Notes: generated from the letters alone by a model not told the origin. 64,000 bases of DNA from Parapedobacter defluvii (GCF_014642075.1 NZ_BMIK01000002.1:496001-560000), one strand, 5' to 3'. Counted from the stretch's first letter, positions 36,202 through 45,345 are shown. Translations and numbers: made by a program.

Positions 36202-37743
36202 TTATTGCCAGTATTCATTTTGAGTCAATTGCTTATTCTGGTCCAGCAACGTTTGGGCAACGGGCCAGTAAATGCCATTCCGGGCAATCAGCTGGCTGAT
36301 CGTGGCATGATTAGGTCGGATGCGGTTGTAGCGCACCAGATCATACCATCGGTGACCTTCGCCCATCAGCTCGCGCTGGCGTTCCAGGAAAATGGCGTTG
36401 AGCAGGTCACCGTTTACTTCTTCGTTGTATGCATCCAGTCCGCGCCGTGTCCGTATGGCATTGAGGTTATCAATGGCACCCGAACGTTCGCCCAATACGG
36501 CTAATGCCTCCGCCCGCAGCAATGTGACGTCTTCCAACCGCGTGAATATGATGGCGCTGGTGAAAATCCGGAACGTAGGGTCGCTTACACCTCCCATGAT
36601 GCATTTGATCTTGCTGAAGATCGGATACCTGCCGTTATAATTGGAAAAATAGCGATCGGATACCGGGGTACCCAGCGTGTCCAGGCTGAATCGCTCGTCG
36701 CCCCCCTCGTTGAAAATGTTGATGATCGAGTCCTTGGGGAGGTAGATATCGGGAATGCGCTTATTGACCACCGGTTCAGCCAGTGTTAATTCCTCGATGT
36801 GGCCGGTAAAGGAAGCATCCACGTGCCCCCAGTCAAAGGCAAAGCCGAACAGTTGATTGGTGTTCTTGTTAAAGAAAAAGCCATTGGCAGCGGTAAGATG
36901 ATCGGTGGAAATGTAATCGTTGGTGGCCTTTTGGTAGTTGTCAATCACGAACTTGCTATAGTTGGCCACGGAAGGGTAGTCCCCTTGCCAGGCGGCCAGG
37001 TGTGCAAGTACCGCATAGGCCGATAGCTTGCGTGCCAGTGCACCATCCCAGCGGCCGGTTGTTTCGTTGTAATAATTACCCTGCTGCTGTTCATCGCCTG
37101 CACTGTAGCGGTAGGGAAGGTCTGCCGCAGCGGCCAGCATTTCCTGTTCGGCCCAGGCCAGTACCCGGTCTTGGTTTTCGCGGGGTTTGTTTTCAAAATT
37201 GCCGTCATGGGAGGAAACAATGAGTGGCACATCACCCCAGTTCCTGACCATGTAAAAATAGGCGAAAGCACGCAGGAACCGGATTTGGGCGATATCCACC
37301 ACCATGTTGTTTTCGGTGTATCGGAGGTCTTTCTCATGGACCTCGTGCACACGCTCCAGGAAGATGTTTGCTGAATTGATCACTGCATACCAACGTCGCC
37401 AATTAGAGAGGGCCTCCAGCGAGGGATAGGAAGCGGTAAGGTCATTGCTGATGATGGCACGGAGGTCCTGTCTCGTCGGACTGGTGAATTCACCGGCACG
37501 GACATCACCATAGAGCCAATGGGCATTGTAGTCAGCCAGCGCTGCACGTACAAGACCATAGGTGCCCATTACTGCGGCACGGGTGTCTTCCAGTGAATTC
37601 CACATGTTTTTTTCGCCCACCACGCGCGACGAGTCGACATCCAGCATCTTTTTACAGCTGCCGGTCAACGCGAGCAGCACGACCGCGATGCCCCAGGGCA
37701 CCAGCCGTCTGATCAGTAGCTTGTTATTTATCGGTTTACTCAT
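36202..37743 (-). CDS. SusD/RagB family outer-membrane lipoprotein (pair 1)
   Basis: 513 residues; lipoprotein signal LVPWGIAVVLLALTGSC. Mature start KKMLDVDSSRVVGEKNMWNS, middle IRFLRAFAYFYMVRNWGDVPLI, and C-terminal ALAVLGERSGAIDNLNAIRTRRGLD and ERQRELMGEGHRWYDLVRYNR are diagnostic of SusD. Partner of the susC gene 25 bases upstream. It differs clearly in sequence from the SusD of pair 2, so the two transporters probably take different ligands or sizes of ligand. Confidence 0.95.
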   Translation of the reverse strand: MSKPINNKLLIRRLVPWGIAVVLLALTGSCKKMLDVDSSRVVGEKNMWNSLEDTRAAVMGTYGLVRAALADYNAHWLYGDVRAGEFTSPTRQDLRAIISNDLTASYPSLEALSNWRRWYAVINSANIFLERVHEVHEKDLRYTENNMVVDIAQIRFLRAFAYFYMVRNWGDVPLIVSSHDGNFENKPRENQDRVLAWAEQEMLAAAADLPYRYSAGDEQQQGNYYNETTGRWDGALARKLSAYAVLAHLAAWQGDYPSVANYSKFVIDNYQKATNDYISTDHLTAANGFFFNKNTNQLFGFAFDWGHVDASFTGHIEELTLAEPVVNKRIPDIYLPKDSIINIFNEGGDERFSLDTLGTPVSDRYFSNYNGRYPIFSKIKCIMGGVSDPTFRIFTSAIIFTRLEDVTLLRAEALAVLGERSGAIDNLNAIRTRRGLDAYNEEVNGDLLNAIFLERQRELMGEGHRWYDLVRYNRIRPNHATISQLIARNGIYWPVAQTLLDQNKQLTQNEYWQ

Positions 37744-37768
37744 GATGTATCTTGATGCTTTCAGTGAT

Positions 37769-40765
37769 TTACAAATTCATTCGGATGCCCAATGTGTAGG
37801 TCCGGGGGATGGGTAGGCCGTATCCCGTGTCGCGTCCCATGAAGTCGACCAGTTCCGGATCTCGCCCCGAGTAGGGGGTGAGTGTAAACAGGTTGTTGCC
37901 TGTACAATAGATGAAAAATCGTTCAATAGTGCCCGCTCGTTTGCTCAGCAGCTCGGTTAAGTCATAACCTAGTGACAGTGTCCGCAACTTAAGAAATGAG
38001 CCATTTTCCAGGAATAGGTCCTGCTCTGCACGGTAGGGAATTACATTACTCCAGGGGTTATAAATGGGATACCGATTGTAGTCGCCGTGTTTTTCCCAAA
38101 AAGTAATTTCCTTTACTGAATTGATTTCCACGGTACCTTCGCGGTTGATGAAATCAAAGCGGTTGGCCATATCGGCATTCAGTACATTACGACCTAAGTT
38201 AAAATAAAAATTAGCATCCAGTGTCCATTTGCCATAGCGGAACTGGTTCATAAAGCCCCCCGATACCTTTGGGAAAATGGAGCCCATGAGCACTCGATCG
38301 TTGTTGTCGATCGTATTGTCACCGTTGGTATCGACCCATCTCGGGTCACCGGCCCGCAGTGGAATGCCGTTATACCGCAAAGGTTGTCCATCGACCGTGG
38401 GTATTTCGGCATCCGACAGAAAAATGCCATCGTTTTGCAGTAACCAGAACCGGTCAACCCGCTCACCGACGCGAAACAGACGGTTATCGATAATCAGTTC
38501 GTTGCGCCCACCCGGTAAGGCCGTTAGTTTGTTTTGATTATAGTTAATGTTCAGCGAAGGCGTCCAGGAAAACTTTCCTGCTCCACCGCGGAATGCTTCA
38601 ATCTGCACCAGCATTTCCACTCCCGTATTGTTAACCTCCATGCCGGCTTCGTAAGACTGGCGATAACCGAATTCGGCGTAGGAGGGGATTCCGAGAAGCT
38701 GATTTCTGTCGTACTTGGTATACCAATCCAGGTTGACCTGTACCCGTTCGTCGGCTAAGCCCAGGTCCAGGCCGATGTTTAGTTGATCGGTATACGACCA
38801 AGGAATTCCATACCCCGACCAACCGAAATCATAAGGCCGGGTCAATACCCCCATGCCGTTGTAGCCCGGTGTAATGAGGTTGCCCGTGTACCCTACCTGC
38901 GTGGAATAGGATGGGCCCTGCGAAAAATTATCAAATGCGTTCAGTCGGCCCATGCGTCCACCACTGGCACGCAGGTTGAATGTCGAAAAAACCGAACTTT
39001 CGGTCAATAGGTCATTCCGGATGTTCCAACCCAGAGACAGTACCGGGGTAAACAGCCACCGGCTGGTGGGTTGGGCGTTGGAAGAAGCGTCTGACCGCAG
39101 TAGAAGCGAAACCGTATATCGGTTGTCGAAATTATAGGATCCACGGCCGTAAAAAGATACGATGTTCTGTTTGGTGTAATCCAGGAACTTAAAAACCAAT
39201 TCCCGGGGAAAAGCCGTTGGATTAAGGTAATTGCCGTTGTTGGGGTCAGATTCGAGTAGGTTGATTTTAATAAAATCGTTGATACCCTTATAGGCATATG
39301 CGTAGTTGTATTTGAACGCATCCCATTGCAGCACGCCGCCGCCTTCAACAAACAGTGTGTGTTTGCCACCTATATTGACATCGTAGGTTACATGATTGTC
39401 GAAAATAAGCCGTTGGTTGTAACCGTAATAGTTGGACGCAAAGCTGTTTTCTTCCATCAGCGTGCGTGGATAAAAGAGATCACGGTACCCTTCGTTGTAG
39501 TCCACTGCCACGCGGGAAGCGATTTTAACGCGGTTAAAGTCAAAAACCAGCTTGGCATGCCCCTCAACAATATTCGTCGCGTTGTTGTCAAAACTGTTGT
39601 CAAACTGTGTAAGGTATTGACGGTATATCTCGTCGTTTGGAGACAGCGGTGAGGAAGGATCGGGAATGTAGGACGCTGTGGCAAAACGGTCGCGCAATGA
39701 CCGGTTGCGGTCACGCTGTACACGGTTTCCGCTGATCATGGCCGAGAATAGCAGCCACTTCATGGGTTTCATGTTGATGTTAAACAGCGCGCTGTATCGC
39801 TTCAATCCCGTTTCATCGGCTACCCCCTGATTCCGCAGATGCCCCGCCGCAAAGCGGAAATTCGCACGGTCACTTCCACCCGATATGTCGGCATTGGCCG
39901 AATACAGTAAGCCGGTCTGGTAATAGCTGTCTGTCCAGTTGGACGGACCATAATAAGACGTATTCAGGGAATCGCTTAGGTAAAGCGGATAACTGTCGTC
40001 TGCCGAATACCTGCCGGTAGCCGTATACCGGTCATAAAATTGCTTGCGGAATGCATTTTCATATGCGCCGTTGATGGTTGTTACGGTGGGCCGTTGGGCT
40101 ACACCTGCATATACGTTGAAGCTGATTTTTCGTTGGGTTGTGGGCTGTTTGGTCGTGATTGCAATCACACCATTGGCACCCATTGGGCCGTATAACGCGA
40201 TACTTGCCAGGTCCTTAAGCACCGTTACCGATGCAATATTATTCATGTCGATGTTACTCAGGAGATTGGTGGCCGGACCAATGCGGCTGAATTGGTATTG
40301 CTGGATGTCAAATGCGAACGGATGTTCGCCGATGAGTGGAATGCCATCCACAACTACCAATGGCTGCGACTGATAGATCTCTTTGTGAGACAGAATCGGC
40401 ATCGGGAGCCCCCGGATATACATCTGCTGCACGCTTCCTGGTTCCCCGGTATTTTCCTGGACATACAGACCAGCAGCCTGGTCTTTTAGATACTGCTGGA
40501 GTGAAACCGCCGGGAAACGAGCAATTTCGTCAGGCGCAGTACTCATTGACCGTACGTTCACATCTGTGAAAATGGAATCCACTCTGCTGATTGTCAGTTC
40601 TTTGACCAACGTGGTGTCATTGACAAGACTGTCTTGCGGAACGGTCGTTCCCGCAGTATCCACTGGCTGATTATTCGTGCCGCCTTCCTGGAAATGGTGA
40701 ATGGCAAATGTGGGGTACGTGAGGAATAACAGTGCACAACCTAATAAAATTATTGTGTTACGCAT
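37769..40765 (-). CDS. SusC/RagA family TonB-linked transporter without carboxypeptidase-like domain (pair 1)
   Basis: 998 residues; signal peptide MRNTIILLGCALLFLTYPTFA. After it comes a short disordered stretch (TNNQPVDTAGTTVPQDS) and directly the plug region: LQQYLKDQAAGLYVQENTGE, MYIRGLPMPIL, PLVVVDGIPLIGEHPF, ASVTVLKDLASIALYGPMGANGVI, then a beta-barrel ending PRTYTLGIRMNL. The usual roughly 80-residue carboxypeptidase-regulatory-like domain seen in pair 2 is absent. It is the first gene of the 11-gene operon, preceded by a leader of about 340 bases. Confidence 0.95.
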   Translation of the reverse strand: MRNTIILLGCALLFLTYPTFAIHHFQEGGTNNQPVDTAGTTVPQDSLVNDTTLVKELTISRVDSIFTDVNVRSMSTAPDEIARFPAVSLQQYLKDQAAGLYVQENTGEPGSVQQMYIRGLPMPILSHKEIYQSQPLVVVDGIPLIGEHPFAFDIQQYQFSRIGPATNLLSNIDMNNIASVTVLKDLASIALYGPMGANGVIAITTKQPTTQRKISFNVYAGVAQRPTVTTINGAYENAFRKQFYDRYTATGRYSADDSYPLYLSDSLNTSYYGPSNWTDSYYQTGLLYSANADISGGSDRANFRFAAGHLRNQGVADETGLKRYSALFNINMKPMKWLLFSAMISGNRVQRDRNRSLRDRFATASYIPDPSSPLSPNDEIYRQYLTQFDNSFDNNATNIVEGHAKLVFDFNRVKIASRVAVDYNEGYRDLFYPRTLMEENSFASNYYGYNQRLIFDNHVTYDVNIGGKHTLFVEGGGVLQWDAFKYNYAYAYKGINDFIKINLLESDPNNGNYLNPTAFPRELVFKFLDYTKQNIVSFYGRGSYNFDNRYTVSLLLRSDASSNAQPTSRWLFTPVLSLGWNIRNDLLTESSVFSTFNLRASGGRMGRLNAFDNFSQGPSYSTQVGYTGNLITPGYNGMGVLTRPYDFGWSGYGIPWSYTDQLNIGLDLGLADERVQVNLDWYTKYDRNQLLGIPSYAEFGYRQSYEAGMEVNNTGVEMLVQIEAFRGGAGKFSWTPSLNINYNQNKLTALPGGRNELIIDNRLFRVGERVDRFWLLQNDGIFLSDAEIPTVDGQPLRYNGIPLRAGDPRWVDTNGDNTIDNNDRVLMGSIFPKVSGGFMNQFRYGKWTLDANFYFNLGRNVLNADMANRFDFINREGTVEINSVKEITFWEKHGDYNRYPIYNPWSNVIPYRAEQDLFLENGSFLKLRTLSLGYDLTELLSKRAGTIERFFIYCTGNNLFTLTPYSGRDPELVDFMGRDTGYGLPIPRTYTLGIRMNL

Positions 40766-41116
40766 ATAAATTGGTTTTTCGATAATTATTATCTCTTAAG
40801 TTAATAAAAAGCAAACAAAATTCCTTTGCACACGGTAGCAGTGCATTTAAGAGCTTAAAGAAGTGACAGGATATTCCACACCAAGGGTGCTGTTAATCAA
40901 ATGTACAGTCAATTATACAATGAAGCATCCCCTTCAGGAAACCTGAAACCGTACAACAACAGGAAGTCCGTTGCGATTTAAAATAATTGGCTAATTAAAC
41001 GTAAACAAAATTTTCATAGTTCATAATTTCATCATTAAATTAGGTAGTTATTCATTTCTCAAAATCATGTGCAGCCACCTGAACCGATGGCAGTGTGTTT
41101 ATTTGGTTTGTTACTG
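40766..41116 (-). other. Long untranslated leader of the SusCD operon
   Basis: About 340 bases of AT-rich sequence between the predicted promoter (41117-41146) and the first susC ATG at 40765, with no ORF of note. Two short inverted repeats are visible: TTCAGG-AAA-CCTGAA at 40933-40947 and TTAAG-AG-CTTAA at 40847-40858. The region could hold a regulator site or a cis-acting RNA. I recognise no known riboswitch. Confidence 0.4.
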
Positions 41117-41146
41117 CTAAGGTACGAACAAAAACCGTTTTAGCAA
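41117..41146 (-). promoter_or_regulatory. Promoter of the 11-gene SusCD operon
   Basis: On the minus strand: TTG (41144-41146), exactly 19 bases, then TACCTTAG (41117-41124), one base off TAnnTTTG. Predicted start of transcription is near 41110. Confidence 0.5.
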
Positions 41147-41248
41147 CTTTTTTTGAAATTTTTTTTGAACGTGGAAATTTACCGTTTCCCTATTGTTAAA
41201 ATTTTGTAATTAATACGGGGAAAATGACGATTTTATGATTTCTGTCAC

Positions 41249-41256
41249 TAATTTTG
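41249..41256 (+). promoter_or_regulatory. -7 promoter box for mqo
   Basis: TAATTTTG, a full match to TAnnTTTG, 16 bases before the mqo ATG at 41273. No TTG at the expected upstream distance. Confidence 0.55.
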
Positions 41257-41272
41257 CGGCAATCTTAATAGA

Positions 41273-42790
41273 ATGGGTAAAGGAAGAAAAAAAACCGCCG
41301 ACGAGGTGGATGTTATTCTTATCGGCGCGGGTATCATGAGTGCCACACTGGGCACCCTAATCAACGAACTGCACCCCCGTGCAAGTATTGAAATCTTTGA
41401 ACGGTTGGACGAGGTCGCCGCGGAAAGTTCCGATGCATGGAACAATGCGGGAACCGGACATTCGGCACTTTGTGAACTCAATTACACGCCGCAGCGGCCG
41501 GATGGGTCTGTCGATATTACGAAGGCCATCAAGATTGCCGAGTCATTTGAACAATCCAAGGAATTTTGGTCATACCTGGTTGCCAATGGATTGGTGGACC
41601 GCCCCGAAAGCTTCATCCGGAGTATTCCGCACATGAGTTTTGTGTTCGGCAAAGAAAATGTCGCTTTCCTCAAAAAGCGCTACGAGACTATGAAAGGACA
41701 TCACCTCTTCCAGGGAATGGAATATACAGAGGATCATGTCCTGCTGAACGAATGGATCCCATTGATGATGGAAGGGCGCGACGAGAAGGAGCTGTTGGCA
41801 GCCACAAAAATCGACATCGGTACCGATGTTAATTTCGGCGCGTTGACCCGGGCCTTGTTTCGCCATCTGATGCAACAAGGGGGCGTGAAACTCCGGCTGG
41901 CACATGAGGTGCGCGATATCGAGCGTGCAGCCGATGGACGTTGGGAGGTAACGGTGAAAAACCTGACAACCGACCGGAAACGTACCGTGTCTGCCAAATT
42001 TGTCTTCATCGGCGCGGGCGGCGGGTCGCTGCTGCTGCTGGAAAAGTCGGGCATACCCGAGGCGAAAGGTTTCGGTGGGTTCCCGGTCAGCGGGCAATGG
42101 CTCAAGTGCACCAATCCCGCTGTCATCGCCCAGCACCACGCAAAGGTATACGGTAAAGCAGCTGTGGGATCGCCCCCCATGTCTGTGCCCCATCTGGATA
42201 CCCGGGTCATTGACGGTAAGCTGGCCCTGCTGTTCGGCCCTTATGCGGGTTTTTCCACGAAATTTCTCAAAAATGGATCCTGGCTCGATCTGCCGGCATC
42301 CATTAAACTGAATAACATACGCCCGATGCTGGCGGCTGGCATGGATAACATTCCGTTGACCAAATACCTGATCAACCAGGTGCGTCAAAGCCCCGAAGAC
42401 CGGCTGGCAGCGCTTAGGGAATACGTACCCACCGCACGCATGGAAGATTGGGAACTGGAAATTGCCGGACAGCGGGTTCAGGTAATTAAGAAAGATGAGA
42501 AACACGGCGGAATCCTCGAATTCGGTACCGAGGTAGTGAGCAGTGCCGATGGTTCCATCGCTGCATTGCTGGGCGCATCGCCCGGGGCATCCACGTCCGT
42601 TTCCATCATGGTCGGCCTGCTTGCCCGTTGCTTTCCCGAACGTGCCAAGACGAAACAATACCTGGACAAGCTGCGGGAGATGATTCCTTCTTTCAGCCGT
42701 TCCATCGCTGCTGACGAGCAATTGTGCCGGGAAACCCGCGAACGCTCGGCTGCCATCCTGAAACTTGAACCTACACTCGAGTCCGTTTGA
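41273..42790 (+). CDS. mqo: Malate:quinone oxidoreductase
   Basis: 505-residue FAD enzyme at the inner face of the membrane that oxidises malate to oxaloacetate and passes electrons to the quinone pool, replacing or supplementing NAD-malate dehydrogenase in the TCA cycle. N-terminal FAD motif [17 protein letters not shown]; then [23 protein letters not shown], which is the Mqo signature; [34 protein letters not shown] and [15 protein letters not shown]. Length is normal. The stop codon shares its last base with the pnuC ATG. Confidence 0.97.
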   Translation: MGKGRKKTADEVDVILIGAGIMSATLGTLINELHPRASIEIFERLDEVAAESSDAWNNAGTGHSALCELNYTPQRPDGSVDITKAIKIAESFEQSKEFWSYLVANGLVDRPESFIRSIPHMSFVFGKENVAFLKKRYETMKGHHLFQGMEYTEDHVLLNEWIPLMMEGRDEKELLAATKIDIGTDVNFGALTRALFRHLMQQGGVKLRLAHEVRDIERAADGRWEVTVKNLTTDRKRTVSAKFVFIGAGGGSLLLLEKSGIPEAKGFGGFPVSGQWLKCTNPAVIAQHHAKVYGKAAVGSPPMSVPHLDTRVIDGKLALLFGPYAGFSTKFLKNGSWLDLPASIKLNNIRPMLAAGMDNIPLTKYLINQVRQSPEDRLAALREYVPTARMEDWELEIAGQRVQVIKKDEKHGGILEFGTEVVSSADGSIAALLGASPGASTSVSIMVGLLARCFPERAKTKQYLDKLREMIPSFSRSIAADEQLCRETRERSAAILKLEPTLESV

Positions 42791-43422
42791 TGGCGGAGGC
42801 AGGTGCATGGGTGGCCGACTGGTTAACCGGATTCGGTAACGAACTCCTGAATACACCACTTCTGCACTGGATCGGCGTGATCTGCGGAGTAGTGCAGGTG
42901 TTGCTGGCCAAAGCCAATAAAGTACTGCTGTATCCGTTCGGAATCGCCAGCATCCTGATTACGCTCTATGTGCTTTACGACGCCGGACTATATGCCGAAA
43001 TCCTGCTGAACCTGTATTACCTGACGATGAGTATTTACGGATGGGTCCATTGGGTAACGCGTCGGGACGAAATACCCGTAAAGGCAAGTTATTCGGGCAA
43101 AAGGGAATGGATTGCAACGATCGGCATCGTTGCCCTCGGCTTCCCCTTATTATATTATACATTGATCCACTTTACCGATTCAACCGTGCCGGCCTGGGAT
43201 GCATGGGTAAGTGCCACGGCCTGGGCGGGCATGTGGCTGTTGGCCAAACGCAAGATTGAAAATTGGATATGGCTCAATGTCAGCAATGCGATAGCTATCC
43301 CACTGCTCGTTTATAAGAACCTTCATCTGTACGCTGCATTGACATTGTTTTTGTTTATTGTGGCTATTTTTGGGTATGTTGAATGGAAACGTATTATCCG
43401 CCGGGAACAGGTAAATTCATGA
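42790..43422 (+). CDS. pnuC: PnuC-type nicotinamide riboside transporter
   Basis: 210 residues from ATG 42790 (TTG 42787 is one codon upstream). Integral membrane protein with about seven hydrophobic segments. PnuC signature areas: WIGVICGVVQVLLAKANK, LNLYYLTMSIYGWVHW with the conserved Trp-rich motif, and WLNVSNAIAIPLLVYKNLH. It mediates uptake of nicotinamide riboside (or, in relatives, thiamine) by facilitated diffusion. Upstream overlap with mqo by one base and downstream ATGA overlap indicate one operon. pncB, another NAD-salvage gene, lies at 61057, not adjacent. Confidence 0.85.
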   Translation: MAEAGAWVADWLTGFGNELLNTPLLHWIGVICGVVQVLLAKANKVLLYPFGIASILITLYVLYDAGLYAEILLNLYYLTMSIYGWVHWVTRRDEIPVKASYSGKREWIATIGIVALGFPLLYYTLIHFTDSTVPAWDAWVSATAWAGMWLLAKRKIENWIWLNVSNAIAIPLLVYKNLHLYAALTLFLFIVAIFGYVEWKRIIRREQVNS

Positions 43423-44450
43423 TCGCACTAGAAATTGTACATCAGCTCAGTAATTTATCGGCCCGCGCTGAAGCGGATGGCCGGCTTGTGCAGGAGCAGT
43501 TGGATATCATCTACGACCAGCGCTGGTTTAAGCTCTTTGTGCCCCGGTGTTACGGTGGATTGGAATTGACGGCTCCCGAAGGAATACGGTTGGAAGAGGA
43601 ACTGGCGTGGATAGATGGCAGCCTGGGATGGACGGTAACCCTGTGCGCGGGAGCCAACTTATTTGTGGGGTACATGCAACAGCCGCCCGCACAAACCCTG
43701 TTCACCGACCGAACCGTCTGTCTCGGAGGGAGCGGTCACGCGTCGGGGATAGCCGTAGCGGAGCGCAACGGCTACCGGGTGTCCGGAAAGTGGCGTTATG
43801 CCACCGGAGCACCGCATCTGACCCATTTTACCGCCAACTGTGTCCTTGAGCGCGACGGCGCGGTGGTACTGGACGAAGCGGGGAATCCGCAAATCAAGTC
43901 GTTTTTCTTTGCGAAAGATGACGTACGGATTGTAGAAGATTGGCCCGCTTTCGGGTTGAAAGCCACCGCCAGCCACTCCTTTGAAGTGTCCGGCCTTTGG
44001 GTGGACGAAACCCATGCGTTTGCCATTGCTCCGGAGCAGGTTACCTTAAACCAGCTTATCTACCAATATCCTTTTTTGCAATTCGCTGAAGCAACGCTCG
44101 CGGCCAACACGTTGGGCATGTCACGTCATTTTGTGTCCTGCGCAAAGGACGTGCTGAAAGATCCGGTAGTTGACCTGGCAAAAGAGGTAACGGAGCGGTT
44201 GGCAAACGCAAGTGCTTCGTTTTATCAGGCGGTTGATGTGTCGTGGGATGAATTGAAGGAAAAAGGGCAACCGTCTTCAAGGACACTTCAGACGGTAAGT
44301 GATCGAAGCCGGGCATTGGTACGTCTTTGCCATGAACAAATAATGTTACTGTATCCGCATACCGGATTGACGGGTGCAGACGCCTCTACCGAAATAAACC
44401 GGATATGGCGAGATTTATTTACGGCCAGTCAGCACAGCCTCCTTCGTTAA
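43419..44450 (+). CDS. Acyl-CoA dehydrogenase-fold flavoprotein
   Basis: 343 residues from ATG 43419, which overlaps the pnuC stop as ATGA. Acyl-CoA dehydrogenase fold, closest in layout to the HsaA/DszC-type flavin-dependent monooxygenase and related dehydrogenases: N-terminal helical domain with LFVPRCYGGLELTAPEGIRLEEELAWIDGSLGWTVTL, middle beta-domain with RVSGKWRYATGAPHLTHFTAN and DWPAFGLKATASHSFEVSGLWV, then a C-terminal four-helix bundle with TEINRIWRDLFTASQHSLL. No catalytic Glu is obvious. Reaction not predictable. A link to PnuC is shown only by the operon. Confidence 0.8.
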   Translation: MIALEIVHQLSNLSARAEADGRLVQEQLDIIYDQRWFKLFVPRCYGGLELTAPEGIRLEEELAWIDGSLGWTVTLCAGANLFVGYMQQPPAQTLFTDRTVCLGGSGHASGIAVAERNGYRVSGKWRYATGAPHLTHFTANCVLERDGAVVLDEAGNPQIKSFFFAKDDVRIVEDWPAFGLKATASHSFEVSGLWVDETHAFAIAPEQVTLNQLIYQYPFLQFAEATLAANTLGMSRHFVSCAKDVLKDPVVDLAKEVTERLANASASFYQAVDVSWDELKEKGQPSSRTLQTVSDRSRALVRLCHEQIMLLYPHTGLTGADASTEINRIWRDLFTASQHSLLR

Positions 44451-44929
44451 TCGGCTACACAATCCACGGGTTCATAAACCACTGAAAAGTTGCTTGTATC
44501 ACGGGTAACTTGCCGGCCGGTAGTGGTATCCACCGACAGGGGTTTTTGCATCAATTTTCCGTCCTGAAGCGCAAACACTACCCGTAGTGTGTCCTGCGTG
44601 CCTTCCTGGGTAAATGTCCATACCAAATCGAGCATGCCGTCTTTTTCCTTGCCCAGCACGGTTCCGCGCCTCGCGTCTTTTTCTGCGGGAATGACATTGT
44701 AGACACCGCTTACCGTTTCCTTGCGGATTGCCAATTGGATATAGGAAGAGTCCTGCCGTTGCGTTCCCTCCGTCCGGAGGAAGCAGTATTTCTGTTCCTG
44801 ATCTGTCATAAGCGGCTCTTCCGCATGCGAAAGGGTATCACCGGTTGCCTGCTGTTCGCGTTGGTTACTGTTTTGACAGGAAAGCAAGCCAGCTATGCAA
44901 AGTAGGCTGAGATGGGATCGTAGATTCAT
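44447..44929 (-). CDS. Hypothetical lipoprotein
   Basis: 160 residues; lipoprotein signal MNLRSHLSLLCIAGLLSC followed by a polar linker (QNSNQREQQATGD). The mature domain has alternating beta-type segments (SSYIQLAIRKETVSGVYNVIP, LDLVWTFTQEGTQDTLRVVF) and ends VVYEPVDCVAD with a second Cys. No family recognised. It converges on the acyl-CoA-dehydrogenase-like gene with a 4-base overlap. Confidence 0.75.
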   Translation of the reverse strand: MNLRSHLSLLCIAGLLSCQNSNQREQQATGDTLSHAEEPLMTDQEQKYCFLRTEGTQRQDSSYIQLAIRKETVSGVYNVIPAEKDARRGTVLGKEKDGMLDLVWTFTQEGTQDTLRVVFALQDGKLMQKPLSVDTTTGRQVTRDTSNFSVVYEPVDCVAD

Positions 44930-44940
44930 TAGAAATAATT

Positions 44941-45195
44941 TATCTTTAAAGGTCTAATGGAACCTGCACTTTCATTGCCTTTTGCGCCAGGCGCTGACAT
45001 GGCAGGTTTCATTTGTTCAGTATTACTGTTCTGAATAGTAACAACTCATTCCCCACATTGTTTGTATCGCCGCAACGGCGCGGTATTGCATTTGGCATTT
45101 CATTGCGATAGCGCACAGGGCTTTCCGTCCTCTGTGCCGGACGGGCATCCAACTTTGCTTTTTTATTTAAGGCGATTATAATTGCATAAAAAAGC
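44941..45195 (+). other. Structured intergenic region upstream of ispE
   Basis: A 300-base gap without a large ORF but dense in complementary segments. TATCTTTA at 44941-44948 is a possible -7 box. AACCTGC (44961-44967) pairs with GCAGGTT (45002-45008) around the palindrome GCGCC-A-GGCGC (44984-44994). CGCCG-CAA-CGGCG is a tight hairpin (45068-45080). GCACAG (45113-45118) pairs with CTGTGC (45132-45137) while CCGTCC (45125-45130) pairs with GGACGG (45139-45144), an interleaved H-type pseudoknot order. A 10-bp inverted repeat GCTTTTTTAT/ATAAAAAAGC (45157-45166, 45186-45195) follows. It could be a leader RNA, a small RNA or a REP-like element. No known class recognised. Confidence 0.45.
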
Positions 45196-45212
45196 GACTT
45201 TATCTAAGTTTG
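45182..45212 (+). promoter_or_regulatory. Promoter for the small ORF-ispE operon
   Basis: TTG at 45182-45184, 20 bases, then TAAGTTTG at 45205-45212 (full -7 match). Transcription would start near 45219, just before a GAGGAG ribosome-binding-like sequence (45218-45223). Confidence 0.6.
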
Positions 45213-45230
45213 TGATCGAGGAGCTGAATC

Positions 45231-45344
45231 ATGGACGTAAAATCAATTTTATTGCGATACTGGCAGTTGGCAGCTGAATCTGAGGGGTGGTATCCGCCCT
45301 ATGCGCCTGGTCGGAACGTAGAAGCTTCCTTTAATACGAACTGA
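45231..45344 (+). CDS. Small ORF of 37 codons coupled to ispE
   Basis: ATG 45231 to TGA 45342-45344. The peptide starts MDVKSILLRYWQLAAESEG and continues WYPPYAPGRNVEASFNTN: an amphipathic, aromatic-rich N-terminal half and a polar, proline-containing tail. Support: a purine-rich GAGGAG 7 bases before the ATG (rare in this window), a full promoter directly upstream, and a stop separated from the ispE ATG by one base, which suits translational coupling. No family recognised. It may be a real small protein or a leader peptide that sets ispE translation. Confidence 0.5.
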   Translation: MDVKSILLRYWQLAAESEGWYPPYAPGRNVEASFNTN

Positions 45345-45345
45345 G

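Noticed and set aside
40847-40947. Known riboswitch in the SusCD leader
   Set aside because: Only two short inverted repeats are visible and no conserved aptamer core is recognised.
41570-42859. 429-codon ORF antisense to mqo
   Set aside because: The plus-strand frame is unmistakable Mqo over its full length. The antisense frame has no recognisable domain and is a by-product of codon use.
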